Notes under the pieces: generated by a model
Told to the model about the DNA's origin: nothing
Database searches by the model: none
Seen by the model: the letters and a program-made list of their open reading frames with translations, nothing else
Made by a program: the position numbers and the translations under genes
NCBI GenBank assembly: GCA_029228645.1
Contig: JAPTHR010000015.1
Coordinates: 23,214-87,213, forward strand
DNA length: 64,000 nt
DNA from: Gammaproteobacteria bacterium Milos-ODIII6
GTDB taxonomy: Bacteria > Pseudomonadota > Gammaproteobacteria > Chromatiales > Chromatiaceae
Reading direction: 5' to 3'
In this document: positions 17,138 to 26,043 of the stretch, one piece after another
How positions within the stretch are numbered: the first letter of the stretch is position 1
Layout: each line of letters begins with the position of its first letter

Positions 17138-17153
17138 TGGCACGATTCTCGCA
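17138..17153 (+). promoter_or_regulatory. Sigma-54-type promoter for the REC-PP2C / RsbW genes
   Basis: TGGCACGATTCTCGCA matches the -24/-12 consensus TGGCACG-N4-TTGCW at all but one position and has exact GG-N10-GC spacing. The start codon is 37 bases downstream and a perfect LuxO-like site is 80 bases upstream. Confidence 0.75.
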
Positions 17154-17189
17154 GAACCCCTCGCAGGTATCTGCAGCGGAATTCGCACC

Positions 17190-18476
17190 ATGCAAGCGCT
17201 CGAACAACTTCCATCAGCCCCCCTGGCGACCCCGCCGGCGATGTCAGAGGGAGTCAGGGTACTCGTTGTCGAAGACAGCAAGTCGGAACAGATGCGCCTC
17301 CAGGCCCTGATCAGCGCCTTGGGCTACGAGGTACTGGTGGCGAACGATGGCGAAGGCGCCCTGGAGCAGATGTGCAATCAGCGAATCGACCTGATCGTAA
17401 GCGACTGGCGCATGCCACGTATGAATGGCATCGAGTTGTGTCGAATCGTACGAGCCGAGGAACAGTTTCAGCCCTATATCATCCTCGTGACCGGTCAGAA
17501 CACCAAGTCCGACCTGGTCGCGGGCATGGATGCCGGGGCCGATGATTTCATCTCCAAGCCCTTCGCCAGCGAGGAACTCCGGGTCCGCCTGCAAGCCGGC
17601 GTGCGCGTACTCCAACTGCGCCACGATTCCGAACAGCGCAGTATCGAACTCGCCAGAGCCCTGCAGCGCGAGGAGCAGGCCAACCAGTCGATCCGAGAAG
17701 ACCTGCGTCTGGCCGCCAAGATGCAGCGCGAATTCCTGCCCGCGCCGATCAGCCCCTTCCCCCAACTCGAGATCGGCGGGCTGTTCCAGGCCGCCTCCCA
17801 GGTCGCCGGGGACAGCTACAACTTTTTCGCGCTCGATCCGGACCACCTCGCCTTCTACCTGATCGACGTGGCCGGCCACGGGGTGGCGGCGGCCATGCAA
17901 TCGTTCGCGCTCTCCCGCCTGCTGTCGCCGGAAATGGAGGCTTTCAAACGCGCCCCCGGTAATGAGACGCCAAACGAGGCGCGCCAGTTGCCGCCCGCAA
18001 TCGCCGACCCGAGCGCGGTCGTGGCCACGCTCAATGAACGTTTCTCGCGCAACGATGAATGCCGCCACTACTTCACCATGATTTGCGGCGTGCTCAACGT
18101 CGACACCGGCAGGGGCCGGCTCTGCCAGGCAGGACATCCTCACCCGCTCATCATGGAGGGCCCGAGGCGCATGCGGCGCCTTGGCAATGGCGGATTCGCG
18201 GTCGGCATGTTGCAGGAGGCGGACTACGAGGACATCGATTTCTGTCTCGCACCGGGTGAGCGCCTGGTGATCTACTCCGATGGCGTCACCGACTGCAGCG
18301 ATCCGGCGGGCGAGAGAATCGGCCTGCAGGGTTTCGCGAACATGATCGGCCGCTTCCAGGCCCAGCCCGTGCCCACGCTGATCGAGGGCATCGACAACTG
18401 CCTGCAGACCTGGCGCGGCGGCCAGGACAATGAGGACGACGTCTCCGTGCTGACGATCGGTAGAAAGCCGACATGA
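17190..18476 (+). CDS. Response regulator with PP2C/RsbU serine phosphatase domain
   Basis: A 428-aa protein. The receiver (about 20-140) has phosphoacceptor aspartate in LIVSDWRMPRMNG and lysine in FISKPF. A coiled linker (about 150-190) leads to a SpoIIE/RsbU-type PP2C phosphatase (about 195-425). Metal-site motifs are AGDSYNF, IDVAGHGVAAAM, IYSDGVTD and EDDVSV. The first reads N where most members have a second aspartate (GDxYD), but the four main acidic ligands are present. The expected role is dephosphorylation of a STAS anti-anti-sigma-type protein, controlled by receiver phosphorylation. It overlaps the RsbW-type kinase gene by 4 bases (ATGA). This is the HsbR- or SypE-like half of a partner switch. 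The matching STAS protein is encoded 7.6 kb away at the head of the polysaccharide operon. Confidence 0.92.
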   Translation: MQALEQLPSAPLATPPAMSEGVRVLVVEDSKSEQMRLQALISALGYEVLVANDGEGALEQMCNQRIDLIVSDWRMPRMNGIELCRIVRAEEQFQPYIILVTGQNTKSDLVAGMDAGADDFISKPFASEELRVRLQAGVRVLQLRHDSEQRSIELARALQREEQANQSIREDLRLAAKMQREFLPAPISPFPQLEIGGLFQAASQVAGDSYNFFALDPDHLAFYLIDVAGHGVAAAMQSFALSRLLSPEMEAFKRAPGNETPNEARQLPPAIADPSAVVATLNERFSRNDECRHYFTMICGVLNVDTGRGRLCQAGHPHPLIMEGPRRMRRLGNGGFAVGMLQEADYEDIDFCLAPGERLVIYSDGVTDCSDPAGERIGLQGFANMIGRFQAQPVPTLIEGIDNCLQTWRGGQDNEDDVSVLTIGRKPT

Positions 18477-18922
18477 CGACCATCCCGCATGAGCTGCCAA
18501 GTGACAGCCTGTCCGCACGCCTCGCGCGGGATCCCGGGCTGGTGTCGGAGACCGCGCGGCAGTTCGCTGAGTTCGTCGCGCGGAACCGACTCCCGAGGGC
18601 GGAAGCCTTTCAGCTTCGACTGGCCCTGAGCGAGGTCCTCAATAATCTGGTGGAACACGCGCCAGCCGGAAAGAAGGCCGGGGCGATCGAGGTCCATTGT
18701 CGTATCGACGCCGGCCATCTGTTTCTGGCTGTCCGGGACAACGGCCCGGCGATGGAGGCGCTGCCGGCGGGCGAGTTCCCCGAAAGTCTTTCCGATCGCG
18801 GACGTGGCTGGCCGATCATCCACAGCTGGGCGGACGAGGTCCGCTATCGCCGCGATCTTGGCCACAACGTGCTCGAGATGAAACGGACGACCACGGCTGT
18901 TCCGGTGGATGCGACGCGATGA
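18473..18922 (+). CDS. RsbW-type serine kinase / anti-sigma factor
   Basis: A 149-aa GHKL ATPase of the RsbW/SpoIIAB group. The N-box is LALSEVLNNLVEHA, the G1 motif DNGPAME and the G2 region GRGWPII. Such proteins phosphorylate a serine in a STAS antagonist and may bind a sigma factor or another partner. Its ATG overlaps the stop of the PP2C gene, so kinase and phosphatase are made together. They would set the phosphorylation state of the STAS protein at 26044, the only STAS protein in the window. Confidence 0.9.
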   Translation: MTTIPHELPSDSLSARLARDPGLVSETARQFAEFVARNRLPRAEAFQLRLALSEVLNNLVEHAPAGKKAGAIEVHCRIDAGHLFLAVRDNGPAMEALPAGEFPESLSDRGRGWPIIHSWADEVRYRRDLGHNVLEMKRTTTAVPVDATR

Positions 18923-19034
18923 GGCCCGGGTCCTGATGGAGCAACAATCCACCCAGGCAGGGTGGTAGTCTCGCAAGGAGGCGATTGACCCGAGTACCGG
19001 GCAGTTGGAAGCAGGGAACAGACAGGAACCCGGC

Positions 19035-20762
19035 ATGAACCTCGAGATGCCAACAATGGAGACCGGCAGCATTTCGCTTGCCATTACCGGTTCGGGTGGC
19101 AGCGGCGCCGTCACCGCCGGCCTGATCCTGCTCGAGGCGGCAGCAAAATCCGGCCTGTATGGCCTGATGATGCGTTCTGCCGGGCCACAGATCCGCGGTG
19201 GCGAATCGCTGAGCCTGTTGCGCCTTGCCGGTTCACCCGTGGCCTGCATGGATGACCATTTCGACCTGTTGCTGGGTCTGGATTGGCATAACGCCGGCCG
19301 GTTCGCGCAGGAGATACCTCTGCATGCCTCGAGCCTGATCCTGAGCGACCCGGCCATCGGCGCCATACCCGACACCTTCACCGCGGGCGGCGCAGTTGTG
19401 CGCGGGCTGACATTCAAGGATCGTGCGGCCAGGGTGGATGGTGGGCGTCTCAACATGGTCGCGGTGGGCACCGCCGGCGCACTGTGTGGCCTGCCCCAGG
19501 ACATGCTTGCCCTGGCCGCGGACGAAATCCTGAAGGCCAAGGGTCCGGGCGTGGTCGAAGCGGCCACGGCCTGTGTCGCGCAGGGCTATGCACTGGCGAC
19601 CGAGCACGATGTGCCCGCAACGAAACCCACGCACAGCACGCTCGCGCGCTGGAACATCAGCGGCAACGAAGCCTGTGGTCTGGGCGCGCTGCGCGGCGGC
19701 GTGCGCTTCGTGGCGGCTTATCCGATCACGCCTGCGACTGACATCCTGGAATGGCTTGGGCCGCGACTCGAACAGCTGGGCGGTCTGCTGGTCCAGGCGG
19801 AGGACGAGTTGGCCTCAATCAACATGGTTATCGGCGCTTCCTATGGTGGGGTGCCGGCGCTAACGGCCACTTCCGGTCCGGGACTCAGCCTGATGCAGGA
19901 GGGGCTGGGGCTGGCGGTGGCCAGTGAGATTCCGGTGGTCGTGATCGATGTCACCCGCGGCGGGCCTTCGACGGGCATCCCGACCAAGCCGGAACAGTCG
20001 GATTTGAATGTCGCCCTGTACGGCATGCACGGCGACGCTCCCCACCTGGTGCTGGCGCCGCTGGATGTGCGCGATTGTGCCTTTACCACCCAATGGGCGG
20101 TCCGGCTTGCCGAACATCTGCAGACCGCGGCGATCGTGCTGTCGGACCAGTCCCTCGGACAGACCCGCGCGGTGACCGACCCGGCGAAGTTGCCCGGGAT
20201 ACCGCTGCAACGGGTGACCGAACCCTCACCCGCCAGCGACTATCGACGCTATGCCCTGACCGCCGACGGGGTCTCCCCGATGACCCTGCCCGGCACCAAA
20301 GGCGGGATGTATACCGCCGATGGTCTCGAGCATGATGCATTCGGCATTCCCTCGAGCCTGGCCGCGGATCATCATCAGCAGCTGGATAAACGCCGGCGCA
20401 AGATCGAGGCGTTCGATTTCGGATCGGATTGGGCCGAGCTACGCGGCGACGGAAAGCTTTGCCTGATCTGCTGGGGATCGTCGAGCGGAGCCACTTTCGA
20501 GGCTGGCGAGCGCCTCTTGGCCGATGGGATAGCTATCAGGGTCATTGCATTGCGTCTGTTGGCGCCGCTGCGCAGCGATGCGCTCGCACAGGCGCTGGCG
20601 GGCGTCGAAAAGGTCTGGGTTGTGGAGCAGAACCACAGCGGTCAGCTATACCACTACCTGAGGTCATACGGTGTGCTGCCGGAAGACGCCCACTCGTTGG
20701 CCAAACCGGGTCCGATACCCCTGCGCCCCGGTGAGATCATCGAAGCAGTCAAACACGGGTAA
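19035..20762 (+). CDS. korA: 2-oxoacid:ferredoxin oxidoreductase, fused gamma-alpha subunit (KorA type)
   Basis: A 575-aa subunit of a CoA-dependent 2-oxoacid:ferredoxin oxidoreductase. The gamma-type domain comes first (ITGSGGSGAVTAG to about residue 190). The pyrimidine-binding alpha domain follows, with GNEACGLGALRGGVRF, AYPITPATDILEWL, SGPGLSLMQEGLGLA and RGGPSTGIPTKPEQ. The C-terminal domain II ends in VWVVEQNHSGQL. This is the layout of 2-oxoglutarate synthase subunit A. The ATG at 19035 is chosen with AGGA 8 bases upstream; a TTG at 19005 is the alternative. The beta-subunit gene follows after 4 bases. Substrate (2-oxoglutarate versus other 2-oxoacids) is inferred from architecture only. 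Confidence 0.88.
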   Translation: MNLEMPTMETGSISLAITGSGGSGAVTAGLILLEAAAKSGLYGLMMRSAGPQIRGGESLSLLRLAGSPVACMDDHFDLLLGLDWHNAGRFAQEIPLHASSLILSDPAIGAIPDTFTAGGAVVRGLTFKDRAARVDGGRLNMVAVGTAGALCGLPQDMLALAADEILKAKGPGVVEAATACVAQGYALATEHDVPATKPTHSTLARWNISGNEACGLGALRGGVRFVAAYPITPATDILEWLGPRLEQLGGLLVQAEDELASINMVIGASYGGVPALTATSGPGLSLMQEGLGLAVASEIPVVVIDVTRGGPSTGIPTKPEQSDLNVALYGMHGDAPHLVLAPLDVRDCAFTTQWAVRLAEHLQTAAIVLSDQSLGQTRAVTDPAKLPGIPLQRVTEPSPASDYRRYALTADGVSPMTLPGTKGGMYTADGLEHDAFGIPSSLAADHHQQLDKRRRKIEAFDFGSDWAELRGDGKLCLICWGSSSGATFEAGERLLADGIAIRVIALRLLAPLRSDALAQALAGVEKVWVVEQNHSGQLYHYLRSYGVLPEDAHSLAKPGPIPLRPGEIIEAVKHG

Positions 20763-20766
20763 TGAT

Positions 20767-21603
20767 ATGCAAGCCAAGATGAGCACGCCTGCGCTCCAGG
20801 CCAGGGACTACAAGTCCGGGGTCAAACCCATATGGTGCCCGGGTTGCGGCCATTTCGCGGTACTCGCGGCGATCACCCGGTCGCTGGCCTATCTCGAACT
20901 GCCCAGGGAAGAGGTCGCGTTGATTTCGGGTATCGGCTGCTCTTCGCGGCTGCCGGCCTACGTCGACAGTTACGGCTTTCACGGCTTGCACGGCCGCGCC
21001 CTGCCCCTGGCGACCGGTCTCAAGGTGGCCCGGCCGGATTTGAATGTGCTGGTGACCGGTGGCGACGGCGATGGTTTCTCGATCGGCGGCAATCATTTCC
21101 TGCACGCCTGCCGACGCAACATCGATCTGACCTACGTCGTGATGGACAATCGGGTCTATGGCATGACCAAGGGCCAGGCGTCTCCAACGACCGCGCCGGA
21201 TTGGGCCGCAAGCAAGATGACCCCGCATGGCACCGGTGTGCGACGCTTCCAGCCGGCTGCAATTGCGCTCGCTGCCGGCGCCACGTTCATCGCGCGTGGC
21301 TACTCCGGTGATCCCAAGGGGATGACGCGGATACTGGCCGAGGCGATTCGTCATCCGGGGTTCTCCTTTGTGCACGTGCTCAGTCCTTGCGTGACCTTCC
21401 GCCCGGATCAGCGCAGCTGGAAGACGGAGGTCCATCCCTTCCCGGCGGATGCGGGCAACGATCCCGTCGAAGCGGCCAGGCGGATTCACGCGGACGATGG
21501 CATGGGGCTCGGGATCATCCACGCGGAGTCCCTGCCGGTATGGCCGGCCCGCCAGGAGACGGAAACCACCCTGGCCGCGATCGAAAAGGAGTTTCTGGTA
21601 TGA
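20767..21603 (+). CDS. korB: 2-oxoacid:ferredoxin oxidoreductase beta subunit (KorB type)
   Basis: A 278-aa thiamine-diphosphate-binding subunit. IWCPGCGHFAVL contains two of the cysteines for an iron-sulfur cluster, and GIGCSSR supplies another. GGDGDGFSIGGNHF and MDNRVYGMTKGQ form the thiamine-diphosphate and magnesium site. SPCVTFRPDQ is the usual C-terminal landmark. With the fused gamma-alpha subunit upstream it forms a two-subunit enzyme that oxidatively decarboxylates a 2-oxoacid or runs in reverse to fix carbon dioxide. No ferredoxin gene is adjacent. The next gene overlaps the stop codon (ATGA). Confidence 0.92.
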   Translation: MQAKMSTPALQARDYKSGVKPIWCPGCGHFAVLAAITRSLAYLELPREEVALISGIGCSSRLPAYVDSYGFHGLHGRALPLATGLKVARPDLNVLVTGGDGDGFSIGGNHFLHACRRNIDLTYVVMDNRVYGMTKGQASPTTAPDWAASKMTPHGTGVRRFQPAAIALAAGATFIARGYSGDPKGMTRILAEAIRHPGFSFVHVLSPCVTFRPDQRSWKTEVHPFPADAGNDPVEAARRIHADDGMGLGIIHAESLPVWPARQETETTLAAIEKEFLV

Positions 21604-22127
21604 GTGATCTGTTGCAGGGGGAGATTTCCTCGATCGCGGAATTACTCGCGCATGCCCTGGAGTTGGAGGCGGAGTCCGCCGAACGCTACCGTGAACTCGC
21701 CGCCAACATGCAGGTGCACAACAACCCGGAGGTCGCGGCCTTGTTCCATGACCTGGCAGCCGAAGGTGAGGTGCACCTCAAACAGGTACAGCAGCTGGCA
21801 GCAACCTTCGAGCTCCCCGCAATCGCGCCCTGGGCATTCAAATGGTCCTGCCCGGACGGGCCCGAGTCGCTTGCCATGGACAATATCCGCTATTTGATGA
21901 CCCGGCGTCAGGCGCTGCTGCTGGCATCCCACAACGAGGTCCGTGGCCGGGATTTCTACGCGCAGGTCGCAGAGCATTCGAAAGACCCCGAAGTCAGGCA
22001 ACTGGCCAGCAAAATGGCGGTCGAGGAAGACGCGCATGTCCGGATGCTGCGGGCATGGCTGGATGAAGAAAAGGAAGAACAACCCGCACCGCTGTCAGAC
22101 CTGGATCCGCCCAATATGCCGGAGTGA
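21600..22127 (+). CDS. Rubrerythrin/ferritin-like di-iron protein
   Basis: A 175-aa four-helix protein of the ferritin-like superfamily. Glutamate and histidine ligands appear in the expected pattern: LELEAESAERY, AAEGEVHLKQ, NEVRGRDFY and AVEEDAHVRML. There is no rubredoxin domain. Such proteins reduce peroxide or store iron. The start overlaps the korB stop, so it is translated with the oxidoreductase. That fits a role in protecting the oxygen-sensitive iron-sulfur enzyme or handling its iron; this role is inferred from context only. Confidence 0.82.
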   Translation: MSDLLQGEISSIAELLAHALELEAESAERYRELAANMQVHNNPEVAALFHDLAAEGEVHLKQVQQLAATFELPAIAPWAFKWSCPDGPESLAMDNIRYLMTRRQALLLASHNEVRGRDFYAQVAEHSKDPEVRQLASKMAVEEDAHVRMLRAWLDEEKEEQPAPLSDLDPPNMPE

Positions 22128-22272
22128 GCAAAACCATCGCCCGGGCGCCCCGGGAGGTGACATGATCTGTCGCGACCAATACTGCTGACTTTCGCGCTAT
22201 TTTCCAGGGCGGGACCCTCGCAGCCTGCGATGGACCCGGTTCCCCGAAACACCCAAACAGGAACAACCGGCA

Positions 22273-22725
22273 ATGAAGAAACTGACTTTTTTCCTGACAC
22301 TCATGCTTGCGTTATTGTTGCCACTGGCGGCATCTGCCGGCACACACTTCATGAAACAACCCAGCACCTTGCCGGTTCAGCAGACCATGGACCGGATCGA
22401 GGCCGTGCTGATGGATAAAGGCATGACGGTATTTGCCCGCATCGATCACAAGGCGAATGCCGAGGCCGCCGGTATGTCGATGAACGACGCGCAGGTATTG
22501 ATATTCGGCAACCCGAAGGCAGGCACCAAGATCATGTCGCATGACATCAGGGCGGGCCTGGATCTGCCGTTGAAGTTTTACGTTTACCAGGACGATCAGC
22601 AAAAGACCTGGGTGCTCTATCGCAACCCCCAGAGTCTCAGGGAAAGCTTCGATCTGGAAGCGTGCGTAACGATCGACCAAGTCGAAGCGGGCCTTGCGAA
22701 AATCATCCAACAGGCGCTGCCGTGA
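22273..22725 (+). CDS. DUF302 periplasmic protein
   Basis: A 150-aa exported protein. The signal peptide covers residues 1-22 (KKLTFFLTLMLALLLPLAASA) and is followed by a DUF302 domain. Visible landmarks are VQQTMDRIEAVLMDKGMTVFARIDH, the core MNDAQVLIFGNPKAG, and ALDLP-like AGLDLPLKFYVYQD. Only fragments are quoted. DUF302 proteins are small dimeric folds without an agreed activity. The gene stands 145 bases after the rubrerythrin-like gene and may have its own promoter. Confidence 0.85.
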   Translation: MKKLTFFLTLMLALLLPLAASAGTHFMKQPSTLPVQQTMDRIEAVLMDKGMTVFARIDHKANAEAAGMSMNDAQVLIFGNPKAGTKIMSHDIRAGLDLPLKFYVYQDDQQKTWVLYRNPQSLRESFDLEACVTIDQVEAGLAKIIQQALP

Positions 22726-22741
22726 GCCGCCACTGGTGCGT

Positions 22742-22927
22742 GTGAAAACGCCGAGCTATCCCTTGACCGTGTGTCGCTCCCACACGAGCGAACTCGAAAC
22801 AGCAGAACTGCGCGAGATCGAGCCCGGTCGTCTCGACCTGATCAGCGGTGACCAGTGGGTCGGCTTCGTGCTGAGTGAGGAACAGGCTTCCAAGGGGGCG
22901 AGTCTCTACCGTTCCCTGATGGAGTGA
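22742..22927 (+). CDS. Small uncharacterised protein
   Basis: A 61-aa open frame from a GTG at 22742, 17 bases after the DUF302 stop. The end is protein-like (ELREIEPGRLDLISGDQWVGFVLSEEQAS), suggesting a small soluble domain. GTG at 22736 is an equal alternative start and neither has a good ribosome-binding site. No family is recognised. Confidence 0.4.
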   Translation: MKTPSYPLTVCRSHTSELETAELREIEPGRLDLISGDQWVGFVLSEEQASKGASLYRSLME

Positions 22928-22981
22928 CCCCGAAACACGGCGAAACGGCTTGGCTCAAGGTTTTGGCCCGTGAATACTCCA

Positions 22982-23020
22982 CCCCCATCCCAACCTTCCC
23001 CCTCCAGAGGGGGAAGGGGT
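22982..23020. repeat. Dispersed hairpin repeat (TTCCCCCTC-NN-GAGGGGGAA), copy 1
   Basis: A perfect 9-bp stem with a CA loop (22996-23015), preceded by CCCCATCCCAACC. A close relative lies at 49341-49378. It is a second dispersed repeat family, distinct from the REP hairpins. Confidence 0.65.
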
Positions 23021-23029
23021 AAGTAGACT

Positions 23030-23305
23030 CTAAATATCCTTGATGAATTGGCGCAAGCGGCCATAGCCCTTCTTGATCTCTTCCGCTGCCAGCATGGCGG
23101 CTGCGCCCACATCTTTCGCGCTATCGCCAGCGCCGTTTTCAATCTTATCCAGCTGCTTCCGCAGATGCTGCCATTTGTCTTCCGTCTCCTGCCATAGATC
23201 GCCGGCTTCGGCCTTGGCGAGGTGCACCTGCACTTTCAGTTCGTCGCGTTTCTGCTTGAGCTCTTCGATCATTTCGTCGAGCTTGGTCTTTTGCTGTTCA
23301 TCCAT
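23030..23305 (-). CDS. Small coiled-coil protein
   Basis: A 91-aa, highly charged helical protein (KLDEMIEELKQKRDELKVQ) predicted to form a coiled coil along most of its length. A C-terminal segment (AAAMLAAEEIKKGYGRL) resembles apolipoprotein- or YtxH-like small proteins. There is no membrane helix or signal peptide. It is convergent with the preceding small gene and 180 bases from the glgB end. Its function is unknown. Confidence 0.75.
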   Translation of the reverse strand: MDEQQKTKLDEMIEELKQKRDELKVQVHLAKAEAGDLWQETEDKWQHLRKQLDKIENGAGDSAKDVGAAAMLAAEEIKKGYGRLRQFIKDI

Positions 23306-23486
23306 CGCTGATCTCCTCTGAATGTCGGAAAACGTCGACCCTTACTGCTCGGCCAACCCCCTGCTTCTGCTACCGGGACAGGGTATCGGCGTCATCTTCG
23401 CTAAACCCTGTCCGATCCCTTCCACCGGTGTATCGAACCGGGTTCGCTGGCGTTCGGCCGGCACCCTCATTACCGCACCCCAGGCT

Positions 23487-25667
23487 TCAATGCCCGGATT
23501 CAGGCGTCAGCACCACCGCGCCCAGCGGTGGCAGTGTGATCTCCATCGACCAGGGACGATTCATCCACTCCCGCTCCTCGGCCAGCAAGGCCTCACCGCC
23601 ATTGCCGAGGTTGCTGCCGCCGTAAAACGCGGAGTCGGAGTTGAACGCCTCACGCCAGCGACCACCGGCCGGGATCCCGATACGGTAACCGCTGCGCGGG
23701 ACCGGCGTGAAATTCAGGACCACCACCATGAGCTCATCGCCGTTCTTGCGCACATAGCTGAGCACCGACTGCCTGGAGTCGTGGCAGTCGATCCAATCGA
23801 AGCCATCCCACTCGAACTCCTTGGAGTATAGCGCCGGGCTGGCGTGATACAGGTGGTTGAGATCCTTGACCAGTTGCCGCATGCCCTGGTGCAGCGGGTA
23901 GTCCAGCACCCACCAATCCAGCACTTTCTGGCTGTCCCACTCGTTGCCCTGGCCGAACTCGGTACCCATGAATAGCAGTTTCTTGCCCGGGTGAGTGAAC
24001 ATGTAGCTGTAGGCCAGACGCAGGTTGGCGAAACGCTGCCACTCGTCTCCTGGCATTTTGCTCAGCATGGAACCTTTTCCATGCACCACCTCGTCATGCG
24101 AGAAAGGCAGCAGGAAGTTCTCGGTAAACGCATACAGCATGCTGAAAGTCAGCATGTCGTGATGGAAACTGCGGTGCACCGGCTCGTGCTCGAAGTAGGA
24201 CAGGGAGTCGTTCATCCACCCCATGTTCCATTTCAGGTCGAAGCCGAGCCCGCCGACCCACGTGGGGCGGGTCACCTGCGGCCAGGAGGTGGACTCCTCG
24301 GCCATCATCAGCGCCCCGGGCACCTCGGCATGCACCACCTCGTTGAGCTCGCGCAGGAAGGCGATCGCCTCGAGGTTTTCGTTGCCGCCGAACTCGTTGG
24401 GAATCCACTCCTCGCGCGAGTAGTCCAGGTACAGCATGGAGGCCACCGCATCCACGCGCAGCCCGTCCACGTGGTATTCCTGCAACCAGAACAGCGCCGA
24501 GGACAACAGGAAGTTCTTTACCTCGTTGCGGCTGAAGTTGTAGATCAGGGTGGACCAGTCGAGGTGCTCGCCCTTGCGCGGATCCGCGTGCTCGTACAGC
24601 GCGGTGCCGTCGAAACGGCCCAGGCCGTGGGCGTCCTTGGGGAAGTGCGCCGGCACCCAGTCCAGGATCACACCGATGCCATTGTTATGGCAGTACTCGA
24701 CGAAGTAGCGGAAGTCATCGGGGCTGCCGAAGCGGCTGGTTGGCGCATAGTAGCCGGTCGCCTGGTATCCCCAGGACTTGTCGTAGGGATGCTCGGTGAT
24801 GGGCAGCAGCTCGATGTGGCTGAAACCCATGTCCCTCACGTAATCGACGAGACGATGCGCCAGGTCACGGTAGTTGAGCATTTCGCCCTCGGGACCGCGC
24901 TGCCAGGAGCCCAGGTGCACCTCATAGATGGACATCGGCGCATGTTGCCAGTCCTTCTCGGCGCGCGCCCTTATCCATGCCTCATCGTTCCAGCCGTATG
25001 TGTCCACCGGCTCGACGATCGACGCGTTCGCCGGACGCAGTTCGAAACGACGGCCGTAGGGGTCGGACTTGACGTGAATGTCCCCACCGTGCGGGCCACG
25101 GATCTCGAATTTGTAACAGCTGCCGGGCGCCAGGTCGGGGACGAACAGCTCCCAGATGCCCCCTCCACGCACCCGCATGGGATGGCAACGGCCGTCCCAG
25201 CCATTCAAATCACCCACCACGCTGACGCGCTCGGCGTTGGGGGCCCAGACGGCAAACAGGACGCCCGCGACACCGTCTGCCTGGTGTACGTGGGCTCCAA
25301 GGAAACGATAAGCGTGACGATGCCTGCCTTCGCCGAACAGGTGCACATCGAAATCCGCCAGTTGCGGCGGGTAGCAATAGGGATCGTGCGCGATATGGTC
25401 GCGCTGTTCAGCGTCCTGCCAGATCAGCCGGTAGCGTTCCGGCACCTGCCCGGCGGGACCGCGCCACTCGAACAGGTCCGTGCCCTCGAGGCGTTTCATT
25501 TCCAGCTCGCCTTCGGCGATCAAGACCTTCCTGGCCTGCGGCAGGAAGGCGCGCACCACCACTTTGTCGCCGTCAGGATGGCGGCCAAGAACCGCGAAGG
25601 GGTCGTGGTGACGGGCTTCGATGATCTTTTGCAGGCCTTCATCGAGTTTGTTTGCAGGTACTTCCAT
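23487..25667 (-). CDS. glgB: 1,4-alpha-glucan branching enzyme
   Basis: A 726-aa enzyme that transfers alpha-1,4 segments to make alpha-1,6 branches in glycogen. N-terminal carbohydrate-binding domains (about 15-215) precede a GH13 catalytic barrel. Catalytic motifs are [21 protein letters not shown] (aspartate nucleophile), [10 protein letters not shown] (glutamate acid) and [13 protein letters not shown] (third acidic residue). The C-terminal beta domain is complete, so the length is normal for type-I GlgB. The ATG at 25667 is chosen because AAGGTG precedes it; upstream codons of the same frame are not family-like. No other glycogen genes are in the window. Confidence 0.96.
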   Translation of the reverse strand: MEVPANKLDEGLQKIIEARHHDPFAVLGRHPDGDKVVVRAFLPQARKVLIAEGELEMKRLEGTDLFEWRGPAGQVPERYRLIWQDAEQRDHIAHDPYCYPPQLADFDVHLFGEGRHRHAYRFLGAHVHQADGVAGVLFAVWAPNAERVSVVGDLNGWDGRCHPMRVRGGGIWELFVPDLAPGSCYKFEIRGPHGGDIHVKSDPYGRRFELRPANASIVEPVDTYGWNDEAWIRARAEKDWQHAPMSIYEVHLGSWQRGPEGEMLNYRDLAHRLVDYVRDMGFSHIELLPITEHPYDKSWGYQATGYYAPTSRFGSPDDFRYFVEYCHNNGIGVILDWVPAHFPKDAHGLGRFDGTALYEHADPRKGEHLDWSTLIYNFSRNEVKNFLLSSALFWLQEYHVDGLRVDAVASMLYLDYSREEWIPNEFGGNENLEAIAFLRELNEVVHAEVPGALMMAEESTSWPQVTRPTWVGGLGFDLKWNMGWMNDSLSYFEHEPVHRSFHHDMLTFSMLYAFTENFLLPFSHDEVVHGKGSMLSKMPGDEWQRFANLRLAYSYMFTHPGKKLLFMGTEFGQGNEWDSQKVLDWWVLDYPLHQGMRQLVKDLNHLYHASPALYSKEFEWDGFDWIDCHDSRQSVLSYVRKNGDELMVVVLNFTPVPRSGYRIGIPAGGRWREAFNSDSAFYGGSNLGNGGEALLAEEREWMNRPWSMEITLPPLGAVVLTPESGH

Positions 25668-25923
25668 TGCAGCAACACCTTGGTTTGGGAGCGGGCGCGA
25701 GGCGGGGAACCCGAACTGAGCGCCCGCCTGCACCCTGATGACTTGAGTTCAAAATTCGTACGACATTATGTCAGTGCTTCGGCAGCAAAGCTCGCGCCGA
25801 CCGGCGGTTTCGCCGTCCCTGGATCGGGTGGTGCTGGTTGGCGAAATATCTCTGCTGGCTGTGAACGCGCGCCCGCAGTGCAGTGCATAACGCGAATATC
25901 CCAGGCCGAACCTCACTTCGCTA

Positions 25924-25936
25924 TTGCATTTTGCCA
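25924..25936. promoter_or_regulatory. LuxO-like enhancer site, degenerate, before the STAS-EPS operon
   Basis: TTGCATTTTGCCA matches TTGCA-N3-TGCAA with one mismatch. It lies 54 bases upstream of the sigma-54-like element at 25990 in the glgB-STAS gap (25668-26043), which holds no gene. Confidence 0.42.
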
Positions 25937-25989
25937 GGCGAATCAATCCCAGAATTCGCAACCTATTGTTTATTAGTCACTTTTAATTT

Positions 25990-26005
25990 TGGCACGGGGT
26001 TTGAC
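25990..26005 (+). promoter_or_regulatory. Candidate sigma-54 promoter of the first polysaccharide operon
   Basis: TGGCACGGGGTTTGAC has a perfect -24 block and TTG at -12, but GA replaces the usual GC. A second overlapping candidate, TGGCAGGACAACTGCA at 26013-26028, has exact GG-N10-GC but would start transcription almost at the start codon. Either supports sigma-54 control; the choice is open. Confidence 0.45.
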
Positions 26006-26043
26006 TGCCTAATGGCAGGACAACTGCAATAAAGGCTACCCCG

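Noticed and set aside
17190..17260. Alternative start of the REC-PP2C gene at the ATG at 17241
   Set aside because: The ATG at 17190 fits the predicted sigma-54 start point and has a GCGGA sequence upstream; the later ATG has none.
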